Assembly: GCA_008933995.1 (NCBI GenBank)
Contig: WARS01000043.1
Coordinates: 2,718,001 to 2,782,000 of the forward strand
Direction of reading: 5' to 3'
DNA length: 64,000 nt
From: Datnioides undecimradiatus
Taxonomy: Eukaryota > Chordata > Actinopteri > Lobotiformes > Datnioididae
The notes beneath the pieces were generated by a model that saw only the letters and a list, made by a program, of their open reading frames with translations, had not been told where the DNA came from and ran no database searches. Positions 28,139 through 40,830 of the stretch are shown here, in pieces. Numbering within the stretch: the first letter of the stretch is position 1; every line of letters starts with the position of its first letter. The translations under genes and the position numbers were made by a program.

Positions 28139-28343
28139 TGGTATGAAAAGTTGTAATCTGAAAAGTAATTAGTAACTAGAGCTGTCAGACCAATGTAGTG
28201 GAGTAAGAAAATGCAATATGTGCAGTTACATTTGTAGTGAAGCAACAGTGTAAAGTTAAAGTGCAAACGCTGATGGATAGAACATTGGATTTATACTTAA
28301 ATACAGTACTTGAGTAAATTTACTTAATTACAATCCACCACTC
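28139..28343 (-). mobile_element. Decayed teleost MITE-like repeat (CAGTGGTGGA-ended)
   Basis: Read on the minus strand it starts TGGTGGATTGTAATTAAG, continues with TTTACTCAAGTACTGTA, then CTTACTCCACTACATTGG and TCTGACAGCTCTAGTTACT, and ends AGATTACAACTTTTCATA. This is the layout of a very common percomorph interspersed repeat. It codes for nothing and is probably a non-autonomous DNA transposon. Many substitutions and gaps relative to the form I recall indicate an old copy. Confidence 0.65.
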
Positions 28344-28539
28344 GTGAATTCACTGATGAGCATCGTGGTGTTTAGATGAACCACAGTAAAGAAACGTGGA
28401 CGCTCCTGGTTAAAGATCAGCAAATCTCGTCACAAACAACAATAAACCGACTTTAAAGAGATGAAACGACACCGGATCCACGCACCTGCTCAGGTGCGTC
28501 CCGACGCCGCGTGTCCTTCCCTCTCCTCCCTGCTCACAT

Positions 28540-28870
28540 CCGACTCATTAAGCCCAACGAGATCTCGTCGCGATTACAATCAACGACTTCCGCTATTTAC
28601 TAATGAACCTAAAACTGCCTAACTAACAACAAATTACACCTTATTGCTTTACAGCCAATTAAAGCCACACAAAATCTGCGCGAGCGGTTCAAAAGCAATG
28701 GGTTAATGAAAGCCTAACAGTCAAACGTGTCTTTACCGATTTGCGATTAGTGCCTGGGGGCTTATTCATGGGGTATCCATAACCTGATTCTGCCTCGGAT
28801 TTTAATTGCCTAATTGGAGTGATTATTTAGCAATGGGAAACCATTCCACCTGTTCCTCCGCTGTACTTCT
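28540..28870. promoter_or_regulatory. Candidate conserved non-coding block
   Basis: Unique sequence rich in TAAT cores, for example ACAGCCAATTAAAGCC, GGGTTAATGAAAGCC, GATTTTAATTGCCTAATTGG and GTGATTATTTAGCAATGGG. It starts about 200 bases after the repeat at 28139-28343. No coding potential. Enhancer role is inferred. Confidence 0.35.
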
Positions 28871-28899
28871 GTGAAGTGTCACCGGTGTTTGGTAGTCGC

Positions 28900-30450
28900 G
28901 TTGACGCAGCAGTCATCCACCCGTGCGCTCAGGGAAGTCGTCTACACCTTAAAGTAAAAGCACAGGAGGTGTTGTATGAAAGCACAGGGGTATTATCAGT
29001 GCAATGCCCCTCTGAAGGGTTGTTAACCCCCCCTCTATTCATCATTTAATGCACTGAGCATGTTTTATGTAACTTTACATTCACTTTACATTTTATTTTC
29101 TAATCTGAATCCACGTTTTATTATTTATTTTACTTCTAACCTTTATATATTTGTATAGTTTGTATATATAGGTTGTTTTTAAATGATGATTTACATACTT
29201 CAATTTCTTATAATGTCATTTGGCAGACGCTTTATGTATTTATTTATTTATTTGTGTGGATTCCTAAGAAAAGTGTTCTATGATAATGTTTTTGAGAGTT
29301 TATCACTACAGATATGTACATTTTTGTAGGTGTGTGTGTTACCTGCCTTTACCTCGGACAGCTCACAGCTTTATACATTATGTTAAATGAACACGATGAT
29401 AAGTCTGGCTTATATCTGACTTTTAGTGCTGAGTGCATGTGAGGTAAGGTGCAACGCAGCAACAAAAACAGCCCAAATGAACCTGGACAGTGTGGGAAAG
29501 AAGAATAAACAGCAGCCCGCTGCACAATATTTGTTATTTTGAAGAAATATGTTTTCTAATTTTTGCATGTATGGGGAAATATTGGATGAGGACACTGTAA
29601 CTGGTCAATGTCTCTCTAAAACTGCTAATGAGTTAAACGTTTGTGCAAAAAAAAGTAGTTTGTTTTATTTTGTATCACGTAGAAACATAACTTGTAGCTA
29701 AAGCTGTTAAATAAACTGGTAAATGCACAGTTTTGTACTTGTGGTGTTCCCGTAGAGTACGAACTAATGTATACAAGTAAAAGTTAGTGATGAAACATTC
29801 ATATTTTGCATTTTTATTCATCACTGCATTTAGTTCTGTGCTCTACTGCTCATCCCCTCTGCATGGATCATCCAGTAACATGGAAAAAGTCACAGTATCC
29901 CTCAGACTGACTGCTTGGTGTCTCGTGTCGCTGCCACAGTAAGTTTTCCTGACTGCAGCACCGGGGGGTTTTATTGGTCAACTGTCTCAGGAGTGTGTGT
30001 GGGGACCATTTCCGGCACAGATACGAGGGAACGAGCCCCGAAACTAAACTTTATAACCTCCCTCGTCAAAACCTGCTAACTACACTACCCACAATGCAAC
30101 TCCACTGCTGATGACTTGTCGTCTGCTGCCCGTGTTTCATTAATCAGATGATGCTCAGCTGTCTCTGCAGACACAAACGGCTTCATGCAACCTTTTCCAC
30201 ACATGCAGCGTTACCCCAAAGACCTATAAACAAGCAGTCAAGTGCAAAACTGGTCCACTTCCCCTTTAAACCCAACTTCTGTACAGTATTCTGTTACTTT
30301 TCACCACTATTCACGTAACACGCATGTCGTTTTTAATCAAAGTTGGCTCATCCATGAGCGATGTGACTCACGATGCCCCATTTAGGACCGACACGGAAAA
30401 CACGTGTTTATGTGCAAGCGCGGACAAATCTAATCCTGAGTGGGCTCGCA
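28900..30450. other. AT-rich intergenic stretch
   Basis: AT-rich, with TTTA runs near 29240-29253. No gene, RNA or identifiable repeat. Confidence 0.4.
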
Positions 30451-30454
30451 GGCC

Positions 30455-30740
30455 AGAGAGCCATTACCCGGCGCTGAATTATTTCATATCGCAGCTGCTG
30501 TTGTGTGCATTGTCGGTGGGCAGAGGTTAACAAAAGGCCAAGACAGATCCAAGCCACCGGCGTTGGCCGCATGGGGAAATGTTGGCAAGCGAGCCAGAGA
30601 ATAATCATAGGCTAATCCGATTTCCAGCTCTGATAATGGAGGCCGGGCTAAATAAGAAAAATTCCAGGCAAATTTGTGCAAATGAAAAAGGATTCCTCCT
30701 GACATAATGGTACGGTGCAAGGCAGCCTCTAATGAGCAAT
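30455..30740. promoter_or_regulatory. Candidate conserved non-coding block
   Basis: Unique sequence with GGCGCTGAATTATTTCATA, ATAATCATAGGCTAATCCG, CTGATAATGGAGGCC and CAAATTTGTGCAAATG. It ends just before a CT run at 30756-30775. The sharp border with low-complexity sequence is seen; the function is inferred. Confidence 0.35.
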
Positions 30741-30755
30741 AATCTGTCTAAGAGC

Positions 30756-30775
30756 TTCTCTCTCTCTCTCTCTCT
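30756..30775. repeat. (CT)n microsatellite
   Basis: Ten CT units followed by a pyrimidine-rich tract to about 30840. Confidence 0.85.
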
Positions 30776-30840
30776 GCTTTGGTTTCTCCCTCCATCTTCT
30801 CTCTCATCCTGTCTCACCCCTCCACCACCTCCCCGCTCCA

Positions 30841-32150
30841 CTACTCCAGCTCTCATCGGCTTCCCCCCTCCTTCCCGAGGAGGTGCATGTCGGAGCTATG
30901 TGACACAGATATCGACGCGAGGAGGAGCAGAGTCTGCGCAGGAGAGGAATCCGAAGTGTGTCAGGTATCGAACTGAAGGCGTGCCGCTGAAGATCATCGT
31001 GTTACCCAAGTGTTTCTTCTCCATTTTTGAATTTCTTAATAAAATCTGACAGCTCTGCCCGCGCGGTGGTGCATTTTGTCACCTGCCTCACACAGAAAGG
31101 CAGATTTGTGAACATATTTCACATTATTTTCTGAATTTAACGCTTTTTTTGCCCTTTTAGTGCAGCGACGTTGCTGCTTTACCTTTTCTTGTTTAAAGAA
31201 ATTCACTTATTCTAAAAAAAAATCTTGAAACCTGTTGAAATAAAGTTTAAATATTAAAAATATCAGCATGTTTTTCTGTTTGTTTAGAGAAAAGATGAGT
31301 TTAACTCTCAGTAAGTGCCTCTCATGCAGACCCTTTACACTAGATTCACCAAGCTAAGCATCCAAAAAGCAATGTGTTTTTGTTTTAAATCAGTGTTTGT
31401 TGTTTCATGTGATCCGCTGATGGACAGCCGGTGGCAGTGAGGTGCAAAAGACAGCACGCCAAAAAGGGGCAAAGAAGAAGAAGAGCTCCGGCGCGTCAAC
31501 GCAGATTTAACCAACAGGGAATTTAAAAATTCAGCTTTGCAGCTGAAGGCGGGAAAACAGTCAGCGTGTTAATAACGTCATCACTTCCTGCTGCACAGTA
31601 ATAATAAAAAAAGATATTAAATCTGTTTCCCAAGTTTCATCTTTTCTTTTGGATGGTATCAGAAAATAACATATTCTTGCTCAGTTTGTACAAAGTTAAT
31701 ACTATGAGTAAATGTTTTTTTTCATATATTCAATATCTTAATTTTGAAAAACATGTTAATACTTTGATTGTGTTACACAAATATAAGACAACCATCTGGG
31801 TTTTCTAAGGATGGACCCATCTGTCGCTGTAGAAGACACACTGCTGCAGTGTAATTCAACAGTCCTGCAGTGAAGCCTGATGAATACATGAAGATTATAA
31901 TTATATATTACACTGACGTGACAGTGATGTCTCGTCAAAAGCCCAGTAAGTGCTCAGGTGGCACATAAACCACTCAAGACCCTCTGTATGTTCCTACAAA
32001 ACAGCGTGTTTGACCCATTTAAGGTCCACGAAGACATCAGCAGTGTTAACAGTGAGCATGAGAAACGCCGAACTGGCAATAACGCCGAGGTTTTTCTCAT
32101 TACAGCGGCGACGCACTGCACTGTAATATGTGTTATAAGGGCAATATTCA
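30841..32150. other. Intergenic stretch
   Basis: AT-rich middle part with no recognised gene. A weak CTCF-like word, CAGCCGGTGGCA, lies near 31425. Confidence 0.4.
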
Positions 32151-32231
32151 CACAGCAGCAGCAGCAGCAATAAGACAATTTTGCCTCCATAGAAAAATAA
32201 CACCCCCCTCTCCCCCTCTCTCTCCCCTCGG

Positions 32232-32272
32232 CCAGCAGCAGCAGCAGCAGCAGCGGCGGCGGCAGCAGCAGC
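32232..32272. repeat. (CAG/CGG)n trinucleotide repeat
   Basis: Seven CAG units, a few CGG units, then CAG again. A shorter CAG run lies at about 32154-32168. Any polyglutamine or polyalanine frame across it is a by-product of the repeat. Confidence 0.85.
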
Positions 32273-32289
32273 TTGGCTCTGTGTTCCCT

Positions 32290-32760
32290 GACAACTTCCA
32301 TAAATTATTGGAGATTTTCATATTTCAAATTTCATCTGCATTCATGCGCCGCGGCCAGGGCCCCGTCGGAGGCTAGCGTCGGGGTGTCGGGTTGTGGAGG
32401 CAGCAGCCCCCTCGGTAGCAGCGCTGCCACCGGCTGCCTGGCTCGGTGGCCCCAGAGACCCTTGGCTAATTGAATTGCATCCCCTGATTAGATTATCCTT
32501 GCGGCAGCTTGCTGCCAATCTGAAGTATGGGTGCCTTCTATCCTACTTAACCCTTCTGCCCCCCACCCGCTGCTGCAGGCACACACACACACACAACACA
32601 CACACAGCCAAGGCAGAGTGCCCAATATATTCAGGGGCCATCAAAGTTGGCCAGTTTTGTTATTTTTCTTTTGCATTGTCTTGCCTTGTAAAAGTGGCCA
32701 TCTTTCAGCGCCTGGGCCTCACCAAACAGCCGACCCTGGCACACTGCGAGTGTCATTAGT
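32290..32760. promoter_or_regulatory. Candidate conserved non-coding block
   Basis: Unique sequence broken by a short CA run at 32580-32607. It includes TGGAGATTTTCATATTTC, CTTGGCTAATTGAATTGC, CCCTGATTAGATTATCC, AATATATTCAGGGGCC and AAAGTTGGCCAGTTTTG. These look like enhancer modules flanking a repeat. No coding evidence. Confidence 0.35.
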
Positions 32761-34935
32761 TTGTTTTTCTGTGTCTTCTTGCTTTTCCTCCTCCGCACGC
32801 AGGTTTTGCTCAGAGACGGTGCAGCCAGCCTTCGGAGCGACCGACCCGGCGGTGACGGAGGCAGACACACACACAGGTCCAAGCAGACCTGGGATCAGTG
32901 CCTCTGTAGTTTATGTTTTCACTCACAGCACACTTTGTTCACCACCTACGACCATTTCTCAAGAGCAATTTGGAATTCATCCATCACAGCTTCATTATCC
33001 CCTCACTTCATTTGCGATTATATGCGTTTAACCAGCTTACTTCCACTGTAGTTACTTTTTAATTGTGACAAATTTAATGTACATTTTTTATTATAAATAT
33101 GTTCATCGCAGTTTTATATCGTTTTTAACGTTTCATCTTTTATGCACAGGAAGTACAGTGTATTGAAATGTGCTTTGTTCATGTTTTTTAATGTTAACTT
33201 TGTTTTGTTTTACTGCAGCAGATCATTTTTCTAACAACACAGTAAATTACATCAAACCCTTGTCTGCACAAAACGTATAATCCTGTGTGTTACGCAGAGA
33301 CAAAACTGCCCCAGTGTCAGATTATTACAAAATATAATACTGCTGCATGGTGAAGCTTGCAAATAAATATCACTGTGGTGACCGTGTTATTGATTTACCC
33401 TTATTTACTGATTAGGCAGCTAATTCTATGCCTGTACTGTAAAATGCATATCAATAACACATACCTCAAATGTGTATGATCAAAGCTCTTTCATGGAAAC
33501 TTAAATTGTGGTTCTTCGTCATAGAAAAAGTTGCTATGAAATACTCTGCAACTTACAATCGTTTCCGTTTTTAATTATTCTGGTTATTAATACCTCGATT
33601 ACAGTTGTTTGGTGTCTAAAATGTCGGTGGATATGTTCAGAAAACGTGCTTTCATTGAGCAACAGAGAGACAAAAAGGCAAATATATTCATTTTACCATA
33701 TAGAAAACTACATTTTAGAAGCTGGGGCAAGTCAAGTTTGGTAATCTTTCTTAAAAATGGGTGATTAATATACGATCAGGTTGTTTTTCTATCCACGAAC
33801 GACTCTACTCAGCTCTAAAATCCAAGGTGTGATCCCACACTTTAGTATTTTGGATAACAACTCCAGCAAACACCACAAATTGACTGGTGACCCCGTGATG
33901 ACTGCAGACGCCGACTCAAACCCTCCGCCCTCCCGGTCTCTGGCACTACCAGAGGCCATGTCATCTCGTGCATTGCCACATTTCAGTTTTGGGCCGATGC
34001 ATAACCCAGATGAATATAAGTGTTCGCAGAGGAAAAGTCATGTTCTGATGTAATTATCATCTATTGCTTCCTGTAATCGTATCAGATCTCTTTTGAACAA
34101 TAATCTCATGGTGAACGTCTGGAACGGAGCCCTCCTCCCTGTTTATTGTTCTCCACTCCGGTAAAACACAATTGAATTGAGGACTCTGCTATTAGATTTT
34201 TTGCTCTGTAGAATAAACTGAAATTGTATTTTTGCTGGAAATTATCAATACATCTCGGGGAGCAAAAGTAAGAAGACACAGAGCAAAAGTAGACCCTGGG
34301 TGGAGAGAGAGAGGCAGGATGAAATAGATGAAAGATGAGGAAGAGTTGATGGGAAGACTTTCACCAACTGGAAAAAAAAGGGGTTTTATTGACATACTGG
34401 GGTCAGATGTATATGCTACAGTACTGGAAATCACATCAAAACTGCAAAATACTGCTCCTGCACGGATGATGCTTTATTGTGCGCCTGTTAAATCCAGTAA
34501 GTAAACCGGGTGTTTCCTCCGTGAGCAGATATTAGAAAGTCGAGGAACTGACTCCAGCTGCTTGTTCATCGGATACCACGTCGACTTGGAAACGCAAGAA
34601 CAGGAGAGCAGCAATATCGCAATCAGCAGCAGTTCACGCCCACAGAAAGCTGCACGCGATGCAGACACAACAGAAACTACAGCTTCAGTTGTGAAACCTG
34701 CTTTCTGCTTTCTTCTGCCGGGTAAATGATTCTGACAACCAAATGGGACACGCAGACTCTGAAGCGATGCCGCAGGTCTGCAGTGTTTTGCATCTGGTCC
34801 GCTGAAATATTGATGACGCGCAGCGTTTGAGGCAAACCAATACCTTTAATTCAATCAGTGAACTCGAGACAGTAAACATGGACGGCTAAAGAAATCCACC
34901 CCGCAATGTGATTTTAAAAAAAAAGCGACAGCGCA
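32761..34935. other. Intergenic stretch
   Basis: No gene, RNA or clear repeat seen. AT-rich overall. Confidence 0.4.
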
Positions 34936-34939
34936 GCCG

Positions 34940-35260
34940 GGGATTCTGGGTTTGGCATTAGGGCATTTAAAAATGGGAAATGATGGCAGAAATACATAAA
35001 TTTAGCTGCAACTATACAAGCAAACTGCAATGCTCACGAGCTCTGGTTTTCATCATGTCTGACTGGCCGATCAAACTTCGCTCCCCAAAGCTTTGGTTTT
35101 TATCTTTTTCTCCAACAATAGCGCAGCCTGGCTGGTTGTTAGGTGCCTACTTCCCCCACACGACATCTAAACTAATACTGTGGGTATCTAATTCAGGGAT
35201 AGGGATAGCAGAAGCTTGTCACCTTTCTTAATAAGATGACTGTGGGTAATTCAAGTCCCT
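34940..35260. promoter_or_regulatory. Candidate conserved non-coding block
   Basis: Unique sequence with GCAGCCTGGCTGG, CTAAACTAATACTGTGGG, GGTATCTAATTCAGGG and TTCTTAATAAGATGAC. Possible enhancer, untested. Confidence 0.25.
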
Positions 35261-35650
35261 GTTTAGGAGAATTGTCTACATTTAAGACTGAATGATAACA
35301 GATAATGTGTCAATTTTTTGAGTTTGGACCATGTTTTTGGCCTCGTGTTAGCACTGACGACACTGAGGTAAGGGAATCTGAGCTTTAAAACACAGACAAA
35401 TCACACCTGATGGGTTTTTAGAGGCTTCCTGTAGTCATTTCTGTAAGTATGACAATCAGCAACAAGTTAAATCAGAATGAAAGGAGGGAAAATCCTTCAG
35501 GTGTGATGTAATTGTCCATAACCCCCTTGTCCAATCATAGCTTAGCAACTGTAACTAGGCATAAAAACCTGCCCAGGTGATGCTGGAAAAATGCAAAAAT
35601 GCAAAATCATGAGCATGGATCAAACAGTACATTAATCTAATCTAATGCCG

Positions 35651-35674
35651 GCTGCACATGTTAGCATGTGCAGC
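35651..35674. repeat. Perfect 10-bp inverted repeat, 4-base loop
   Basis: GCTGCACATG and CATGTGCAGC are exact reverse complements around TTAG. It could form a tight hairpin or be a doubled E-box-like site (CACATG/CATGTG). Confidence 0.8.
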
Positions 35675-36919
35675 TACAGTAGTAAGTATTATATCCAAGG
35701 CCAAACAGTTAGCGTGTCATTAGCTAGCTTCATTGTTCTTACAGGTGCACAGACCGCAGGTTGCAGTAAATCAGGGCGGTTCACACCTACCACTGGTGCC
35801 TGCACTCATCCTGGATGCTACTAAACTAGATTTTTGGCTAATTTTAGCTGCTCTGTGCTGCTCTCTTATGCATTTCAAGAAGTTTGCACCCCTGCAAATC
35901 CAAAAAAAGAGATATTACCAGGGCTTTCCTTTGTTAGAGACGCTAACAAAGGTTAGAATCCGGATTAGGGTTGTGCTAGAGTGAAATAAGAGTCTGCTAT
36001 CACATTTTCTTAATTATAGGTTACCAAAAACTTTTATTTATATGCTAGATTTTATTTTGAGAATTAGAGGCTGATTTGATGTATTCTTGATATTTTGATT
36101 GGTATATCTGCCACTGTTGTCATCATGCAGTGCATGTCCTGTGCAAGGACAAAAGTAATGTGGGGAATTGTTCAAATTAATATTTATAATAACATTTATT
36201 ATTATCTTTGGGTTTTTTTTTTAATAATTAGTGTTAGCATTTAACCTTTTCTTTTAACTTTCTGAAACAGGGCTTTTAAAGTAAGTTGATTTGAGATGCA
36301 GGTTGTGTGGTCAGTGTGTAATCTGTAGGATCCACTCACTCACACTCGTTTGTTTGTCTCTTGTCGTGACGATTCACACCGTCTATGGTGAAAAATAAAT
36401 GGGCGGCAAAATGAGCTCCGCCCGACTTTCCGTCTCAAAGCATAAATATACATTTTTTTGGCAAACAATTCATAAACAGGGTGGGTTTATCCTGAATTTG
36501 GCCCCTCGGTATTGCAACAACGCTCGCTGTAGCTGCTTCCTGAGATCACCTGTCTGTGCCCGGCCGGGTGGATGAGGATGCTCGGGCATGTGCAGAGCGT
36601 CCGGCAGCCTCTCTGATTCTCCCAGTAGCCATCCAGCCATCCATCCATCCAGCCAGCTCTCCTGAGTCACTTTTCATAATTATTGAATTACATTCCTGGC
36701 AACCCATTAAGCAGGACATTCTCTTCTTAACCACCTGCTCTTCCCCCCTCCTCCACCCCATTTTGCGCCATCAATCTTTCAGCGTTACCGGAGCCCCTAA
36801 AAGCTTTCTGACTGCTTTATAATGGGGGACAGCGCGGGGTCAGGGGGTGCTACAGGACTGTGTGCTCAGGAGCAGTGATGCCTCAGCATTCGGGTGGGGA
36901 GCAGGGCAAAGGGACCGAG

Positions 36920-36951
36920 GGTGGTGGTGGTGGTGGTGGTGGTGGTGGTGG
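36920..36951. repeat. (GGT)n trinucleotide repeat
   Basis: About ten GGT units followed by a G run. Confidence 0.9.
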
Positions 36952-37724
36952 GGGGCAGTGGGGGTCACTCTGTGCAGCCTGGCTGTAATAGGTCACTGGC
37001 TGGACCTTCGGCTGGGAACAAGAGGGAATAAAACACACGTTTGGAAGTTTGACTGCGTGACTGTGTGTGAGCATCATAACATGCATCTACCTGTTCAGGT
37101 GCATCTCCCCTGAATACTATAAATCTGTTTGGTACGTTTCATTTTAACAGTTTTAACTAATTCTACTTAAGATTTTAACGGCCTACATTTCCCAGCATGG
37201 ACCCTGAAGTTGAAAAAGAAGAAAAAGCAAAGAAACACAGCCGCTCATGTTAAATTTAGTTTAGTTTTAATCAACTCATCATCGGCGTAGCCATATGCTC
37301 AGTTTTAAGACACTCAATCTGACACACTATGGCTAATAACTTGCAGTGATTTTAGTTTGCACGAGCATGTTTATGCATCTGCAGTGAAAATGGGTCGCCA
37401 CAGGAAACAGCTCTACCTGTCCTTCAAACCTAACGCATGCTAAATCAGTAATAAGGTCAATCTTCTGCCAGACTCGCCAACCTGGGGCTGGGAGGAGGAG
37501 GATCTACCCTTCAACATCACTCAAAATCGAGACTCATCAGAAGTTACAAAGACACGAATGGACTCCTGAAAAGCGTGACACAGGAATTACACTGTACACT
37601 TGAAATGAATTTACACATTAAGACATAAAACATATGTCTCTCACTGGCTGGCTGCCGCTAAAAAGCTATAAGCATCAACGCGGCTCTAAATCAGTGCTAC
37701 AGGTGTGCAGTGTTAAAACCGCAG

Positions 37725-37738
37725 GTAACCATGGCAAC
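37725..37738. promoter_or_regulatory. Perfect RFX X-box motif
   Basis: GTAACCATGGCAAC fits GTNRCC-N2-RGYAAC without mismatch. It lies 13.7 kb upstream of the phox2b start, with no gene start nearby. Confidence 0.5.
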
Positions 37739-39499
37739 AGGCAGCTCCGTAGCTGTGCTCGAAAGCTCTCCGTCCCCAAGTCTTTCATTATCTCCCCACA
37801 TAATAAAACACCCACTGGTTTACGCTACGGTGAGATTTGCGACACGTCACTCTGTCGTCCTGCGACCTCTCAGAGGAGAAGCATTGCATCGTGGGATTTT
37901 ACGCTTTTACTGGGTAGCCAATCGGATGTGACTTTAGTTAGTAGCTGCAAACCGGAGGTGGCTGAGTGATTTCAGTTGCTGTGGGATTGTCAGATGGTGA
38001 GGATTCATTCAATAAAGATACCTGTGTACAACTCATGCTGTAAAATGAATTAACAACATGTTGAATTTAGTTTTCTTGGATTAAGAAACATGATTTAATT
38101 TTAAAAATATATATATAGCATATATATAAATGTATATTTTGATTCTGTCTGGTTCCACATCTCATCCTGTTAGCACTCAAACTGTATTTTATAAAAACCC
38201 GCTTGACACAAACGCAAATAAATACTCGCTGCTCGTTGTAATATCGACACCATTAGCCACGTTAAAACGCTAAATGTTTTGCCACTCGTCACATGATCGG
38301 CAGCAACGTTTTGACATGCGAGGCGTCTCGGCGTTTTGACGTGCCGCGCTCTTTTCGCTGCGGCGTCCAGGAGATGTTTACTCGAGTCAATGTTAAGTGA
38401 ATAGTAAGGTTAGGTTTGTCTTTACCCTGCTGGCTTATTGACTCGCCTGTCAATACCACTGCAGGGAAAATCCATAAAGCCTGCAAATGTTATCTGGGCA
38501 TCCGTTCGTGGGCGTGCACGTTCAGCCATGCATGTGAGGCTTTAAAGGTCGTACACAATGTTTATCATGCTGTTGTTTACATTAATACCTCCTCTTGGGT
38601 GGTTAGGACAAACGCCTTTATGAAATAAATGTGTGTAATAAGGAGAAGAGCCCTTAAGAAAAAAGAAGCAGCCTGCTCAAAGGGGATTTTGTTGGATGTT
38701 GACATCCAATGCGAGTTTTGTTCAAAGCCGTGATGATCAGTTTTGGCCACTCAAGCTGAATTAGCCGACTGAAGCCCTGCTCTTACATATTATGGCCACA
38801 TAAAGAGGTCATGGGTAATGAATGTTGATGTTTATTACTGGATGACATGTAGTTTTCTCTTTAAAACCCAATTCCTGGGTTAATTCTTGCCTTCGGTGAT
38901 ATCTGTACACATGGCATGACATTAACGTGATTAATGCAAACGAGCTGTGGTTAGTTATGGTCGGGGCTGACGAGTAAAACGCTTGGTGGCGGTTCAGGAA
39001 AGATGGTGGTGATGGTTCATAAAAAGGTAAACGCTGACAGGAGGTCTGTGATGTGACACGTGACTGTGTTCTCCTGCAGGAAAGCACGCCCACTCACCCA
39101 ACATGCATTGCAGTATTTCAAATATGTACCGAGAAATGGCCTTGTGTGGACTCAATAGGGCCGTAGGTCCTTCGGATACTGGCAGAGATGAAAGGAAACA
39201 AGTCTGTAACACGTATCGCACCACTTCCCCCAATAAAACCATTGTCTGCATACCAACAGTTGAGATTCACGACAGTTTGAACCAATTCAGAAGCAGAAAC
39301 CTGGTATTTCCTGACATTACTGCCCAATGGTGTTGCCAAGGCGATGGCGAGACTTTCCTACAGGGACTTTGATGTTGGGCTCCAGCAGAGTCACTGCTGG
39401 AGATGTAAACAAACTCATGGAAAAGTTACCCATCCTTGTAGCTCCATGAGGTTTTACCAGCTACCTGTTGGCTGCATCCACCAAATAGGCAATTAGCCT

Positions 39500-39660
39500 T
39501 TGTGCTGAAAACAGCTGCCTGCTTCTACTGGAAACACTGCCAATCAGGGGTCTAAGGCTGGACTGTACAGATGCCTGACTGTGCTGTAAAACATTTAGCT
39601 AAAAGAGGCTAAAACGGCTCCAAAGAGCTGCACAGGTTTCATTACAAACGACCAATTTAG
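39500..39660. repeat. Possible decayed interspersed repeat
   Basis: Words such as ACATTTAGCTAAAAGAGGCT and AAAGAGCTGCA recall a common percomorph repeat. The match is from memory and weak. Confidence 0.25.
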
Positions 39661-39885
39661 TACTAATGTAAAAACTGCAGCTTTCTAATGGGACTCAGTT
39701 TGTGCTTATGGAAGAATGAATGGAGGTCCTCATAAGGATAGCACAACAACTGTGTGTGTGGTTACAAGTAAACAGCGTCAGTGCAGATGGAGGGCTTCTG
39801 CCTCACCTCACAGCACGCTGCTCATTACCTAATGCTCAGATCCCAACACGTATTATTCATCTCTGACAGCTCGCCCGCTTTGCAT

Positions 39886-39888
<3 letters not shown>

Positions 39889-39932
<44 letters not shown>
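39889..39932. repeat. (CA)n microsatellite
   Basis: About 21 uninterrupted AC units, followed by GCGCGC and more CA. Confidence 0.92.
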
Positions 39933-39934
<2 letters not shown>

Positions 39935-40589
39935 GCGCACAAACACACCTTGCCGCTCACACTCAAAAACACACGTTCCCTTAAACTAAACGGGCTGCCA
40001 CGAATGCGTACGTACTGTACGGCTACTGTACATACGTCCCAGGTGCTGGCACACATGTGCTGCATTGCAAGAGTGACCTTGCACACCGTACTTCAGCACA
40101 TGCTTCACAAATACAGTAAACACACACACACACGCACTGAGAGAGCATATGAGTAATGAACAACCTTAATAACACCTCCAACTTTTCCTCTTCTTCTCTC
40201 TGCTGGCTGTTTAAATTCACATCCCCCTTTAACGTCGCTCTAATCTGATTACTGCCGGGCTAATGGCTCTCCTTCTGCTCCTCCCAGACGCTCTGCCCAG
40301 ACCTTGGAAAACACACACACACACACGCGCGCACACACACATACAGAAGGTTCAGGGTGTGTGCCGCTGCAGAAGAGCTACATCTGCAAAGTATGGCCGA
40401 GGGAAAAGAGCTGAGAGAAAGAGAAAGCCAGAGAAGTTGGTGTGTGGTGTTTATATGCATGTGGGTGAGTGTTTTTGAGGGAGGGGGTGAGGGGGGCAGT
40501 GGATCAGCAGCCAACTCCACTCCAAAAACCCTCCCCTCGCCCCCCCCCTTTCTCTTCCCTGCAACACCACCTCCTCCCCCCTCCCCTTG

Positions 40590-40830
40590 AGTAAATCTAT
40601 AGGGAGGGAAGGCAGAGACAGGTGCATTTCTCCACAAATTGAGTTAGCCAAGACATGCCACATCCAATTGGACTAAATTGATGTGAGAGTTTGTGATGTC
40701 TGCCGTGGGTATTACAGCAAAGGTCAGTGTGCCGAGACAATGACATCAATCTGGTCCACGTGGCCGAGCGCTCGGGCCCCCGTCATCCCCCTGATTCAGA
40801 TGCAAACCTGCAAACACAGCCAGGGGAAGG
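40590..40830. promoter_or_regulatory. Candidate conserved non-coding block
   Basis: Unique sequence after a C/T-rich tract, including ATCCAATTGGACTAAATTG, TATTACAGCAAAGGTCAGTG (nuclear-receptor-like AAGGTCA), ACAATGACATCAATC and CCACGTGGCC. The AAGGTCA word would suit retinoid or orphan-receptor input. Inference only. Confidence 0.33.

Larger units (their letters stand above)
35261..37720. other. Intergenic stretch with hairpin and (GGT)n
   Basis: Contains the inverted repeat at 35651-35674 and a (GGT)n run at 36920-36951. No gene recognised. Confidence 0.4.
37739..40585. other. Intergenic stretch with (CA)n repeats
   Basis: Holds the (CA)n run at 39889-39932 and shorter CA runs near 40117-40133 and 40312-40340, plus a short TATATA patch near 38107-38128. 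No gene seen. Confidence 0.45.

Noticed and set aside
32531-33031. 166-codon open frame in the desert
   Set aside because: It is driven by a CA repeat (Thr-His runs) and has no family match.
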